A stretch of 6,904 bases of DNA from Spirochaetaceae bacterium. Lineage in GTDB: Bacteria > Spirochaetota > Spirochaetia > Treponematales > Breznakiellaceae. Shown in pieces: positions 5,860-6,904 of this stretch. The translations under genes were made by a program, and so were the position numbers. The DNA is taken from NCBI GenBank assembly GCA_031284085.1, contig JAITAM010000050.1:1-6904 (forward strand), written 5' to 3'. The notes under the pieces were generated by a model. The model was not told the DNA's origin and did no database searches. It saw only the letters and a list, made by a program, of their open reading frames with translations. Positions within the stretch are counted from its first letter, which is position 1; every line of letters begins with the position of its first letter.

Positions 5860-5999
5860 CCGCCGCAAGCAGGTGCAGGCTGCTCCAGCGTTTCGTTGTT
5901 CCATCGGGAACGGCAGGCACGGCCTGTTTCAACATTTCGGCATTGTATCAAGGGCGGACGCACGGCTTTCTGCCTGATAGAAGTGGAACGGAGGACACA
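5860..5999 (+). repeat. Degenerate proximal part of the right repeat island
   Basis: Two diverged plus-strand copies of the repeat core are visible: GTTGTTCCATCGGGAACGG (5895-5913) and CATTGTATCAAGGGCGG (5941-5957). GCAGGCTG (5876-5883) and the following bases resemble the reverse complement of 616-652. Positions 5936-5976 match 425-466 in the same orientation. CTGATAGAAG (5974-5983) also occurs on the minus strand of the left island. No coding frame is supported. Stronger decay toward the gene side than in the adjacent array suggests older copies at the edge. Confidence 0.7.
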
Positions 6000-6904
6000 G
6001 ACCAGTCTGTTCTAAACTTCGCTGTTTTACCGGGAACGGTATCCACCTCCCATGACAACAGAGGCAGGGGTCAGACCTCATGAAATGTTTTCCATGACAA
6101 GAGAAATGGCCGGCCTCTTTCTAGGTTTGTTTTACCGGGAACGGTATCCGCCTCCCATGACAACAGAAACAGGGGTCAGACCTCATGAGATCTTTCCCAT
6201 GACAAGAGAAATGACCAGCTTCTTTCTAGGTTTGTTTTACCGGGAACGGCGTCTATCTCTTCATCTGACAGAGGCAGGGGTCAGACCTCACGAGATGTCT
6301 CCCATGACAAGAGAAATGACCAGCTTCTTTCTAAGTTTGTTTTACCGGGAACGGCGATGACCAGCTTCTTTCTAAGTTTGTTTTACCGGGAGCAGCGTCC
6401 GCCTTTTCATCTGACAGAAATAGGGGTCAGACCTCACGAGACGCCTCCCATGACAAGAGAAATGACCAGCCTCTTTCTAGGTCTGTTTTACCGGACGTGG
6501 CGTCCGCCTCTTCATCTGACAGAAATAGGGGTCAGACCTCACGAGACGCCTCCCATGACAAGAGAAATGACCAGCTTCTTTCTAGGTTTGTTTTACCGGG
6601 AACGGTATCCACCTCCCATGACAACATAAACAGGGGTCAGACCTCATGAGATGTCTCCCATGACAAGAGAAATAACCAGCTTCTTTCTAGGCTTGTTTTA
6701 CCGGAAGCAGCAGGCCAATCTGTTCTAAACTTCGCTGTTTTACCGGGAACGGCGCCCGCCTCTTCATCTGACAGAAGCAGGGGTCAGACCTCATAAGATA
6801 TTTCCCATGACAAGGGAAATGACCAGCTTCTTTCAAAGTTTGTTTTACCGGGAACGGTATCCGCCTCTTCATCTGACAGAAACAGGGGTCAGACCTCATG
6901 AGAT
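6000..6904 (+). repeat. Tandem array of 105-bp units with 41/42-bp partial units; continues past the window
   Basis: The core ending TTTTACCGGGAACGG, or a close variant, begins at 6020, 6125, 6230, 6335, 6376, 6481, 6586, 6691, 6733 and 6838: steps of exactly 105 except 41 (6335 to 6376) and 42 (6691 to 6733). GGGGTCAGACCTCA starts at 6067, 6172, 6277, 6423, 6528, 6633, 6780 and 6885. Segment 6002-6039 recurs at 6715-6752 with one difference, a 713-bp higher-order period. Because 105 is divisible by three, a 35-residue pattern containing LFYRER stays open in one plus-strand frame, but it is broken by TAA at 6013 and 6726, a nonsense change at 6627 (ACATAA where others have ACAGAA) and the 41-bp frame shift. 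No ribosome-binding site precedes the ATGs. I read it as a non-coding or decayed minisatellite-like array; its function is unknown. Confidence 0.88.

Noticed and set aside
6052..6629. Two plus-strand open frames (6052-6360 and 6357-6629) encoding LFYRER repeats
   Set aside because: They lie wholly in the 105-bp array, have no ribosome-binding site, are in different frames because of the 41-bp partial unit, and end at a single-base nonsense change. Treated as repeat, though a decayed coding origin is possible.
6687..6899. Minus-strand open frame in the array
   Set aside because: Repeat-derived, with no initiation signal and no recognisable protein features.
6000..6904. Possible CRISPR array
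   Set aside because: Units are 105 bp and nearly identical along their whole length, so there are no short repeats separated by unique spacers.

Overview
The window holds a small sugar-acid catabolic gene block set between two islands of one repeat family. Protein style (a VOC-extended KDPG aldolase, a membrane-anchored TPR protein), mixed Shine-Dalgarno strength and moderate GC suggest a host-associated bacterium, perhaps a spirochaete of the Treponema type. That assignment is a low-to-moderate confidence inference, because no rRNA or other strong taxonomic marker is present.

Layout. Positions 1-191 are the 3' end of a uracil phosphoribosyltransferase gene (upp). Overlapping it is the first ~28 codons of a TPR-protein gene (136-294), which runs abruptly into repeat DNA near 217. 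Positions 217-652 are a gene-free repeat island with a 23-bp-period duplication, imperfect inverted arms (411-443 and 616-647) and two reverse-strand copies of the main repeat. Immediately before the first full gene is a 32-nt hairpin element (668-699) whose 3' half matches the end of type I-C CRISPR repeats. Next come eda (711-1676, KDPG aldolase with a VOC domain) and kdgK (1794-2816, 2-keto-3-deoxygluconate kinase), both on the plus strand. A membrane-anchored TPR protein follows on the minus strand (3052-4710, terminator 3022-3048). Divergent from it is a DUF4838/GH67-N-like protein (4773-5855) that appears to have lost its C-terminal part. From about 5860 to the window end the DNA is repeat: a degenerate part, then a regular 105-bp-period tandem array with 41- and 42-bp partial units and a 713-bp higher-order period.

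How it works together. KdgK phosphorylates KDG to KDPG and Eda splits KDPG to pyruvate and glyceraldehyde-3-phosphate, which is the lower half of hexuronate breakdown. The DUF4838/alpha-glucuronidase-like protein could have acted upstream, freeing uronic acid, but it looks truncated. The TPR protein has no evident metabolic role.

The most notable features are the isolated CRISPR-repeat-like hairpin in the eda leader, the 105-bp array with its super-period, the same repeat family lying inverted on both sides of the block with a broken gene at each edge, and the unusual kdgK leader, where a strong ribosome-binding site is separated from the start codon by a stem-loop.
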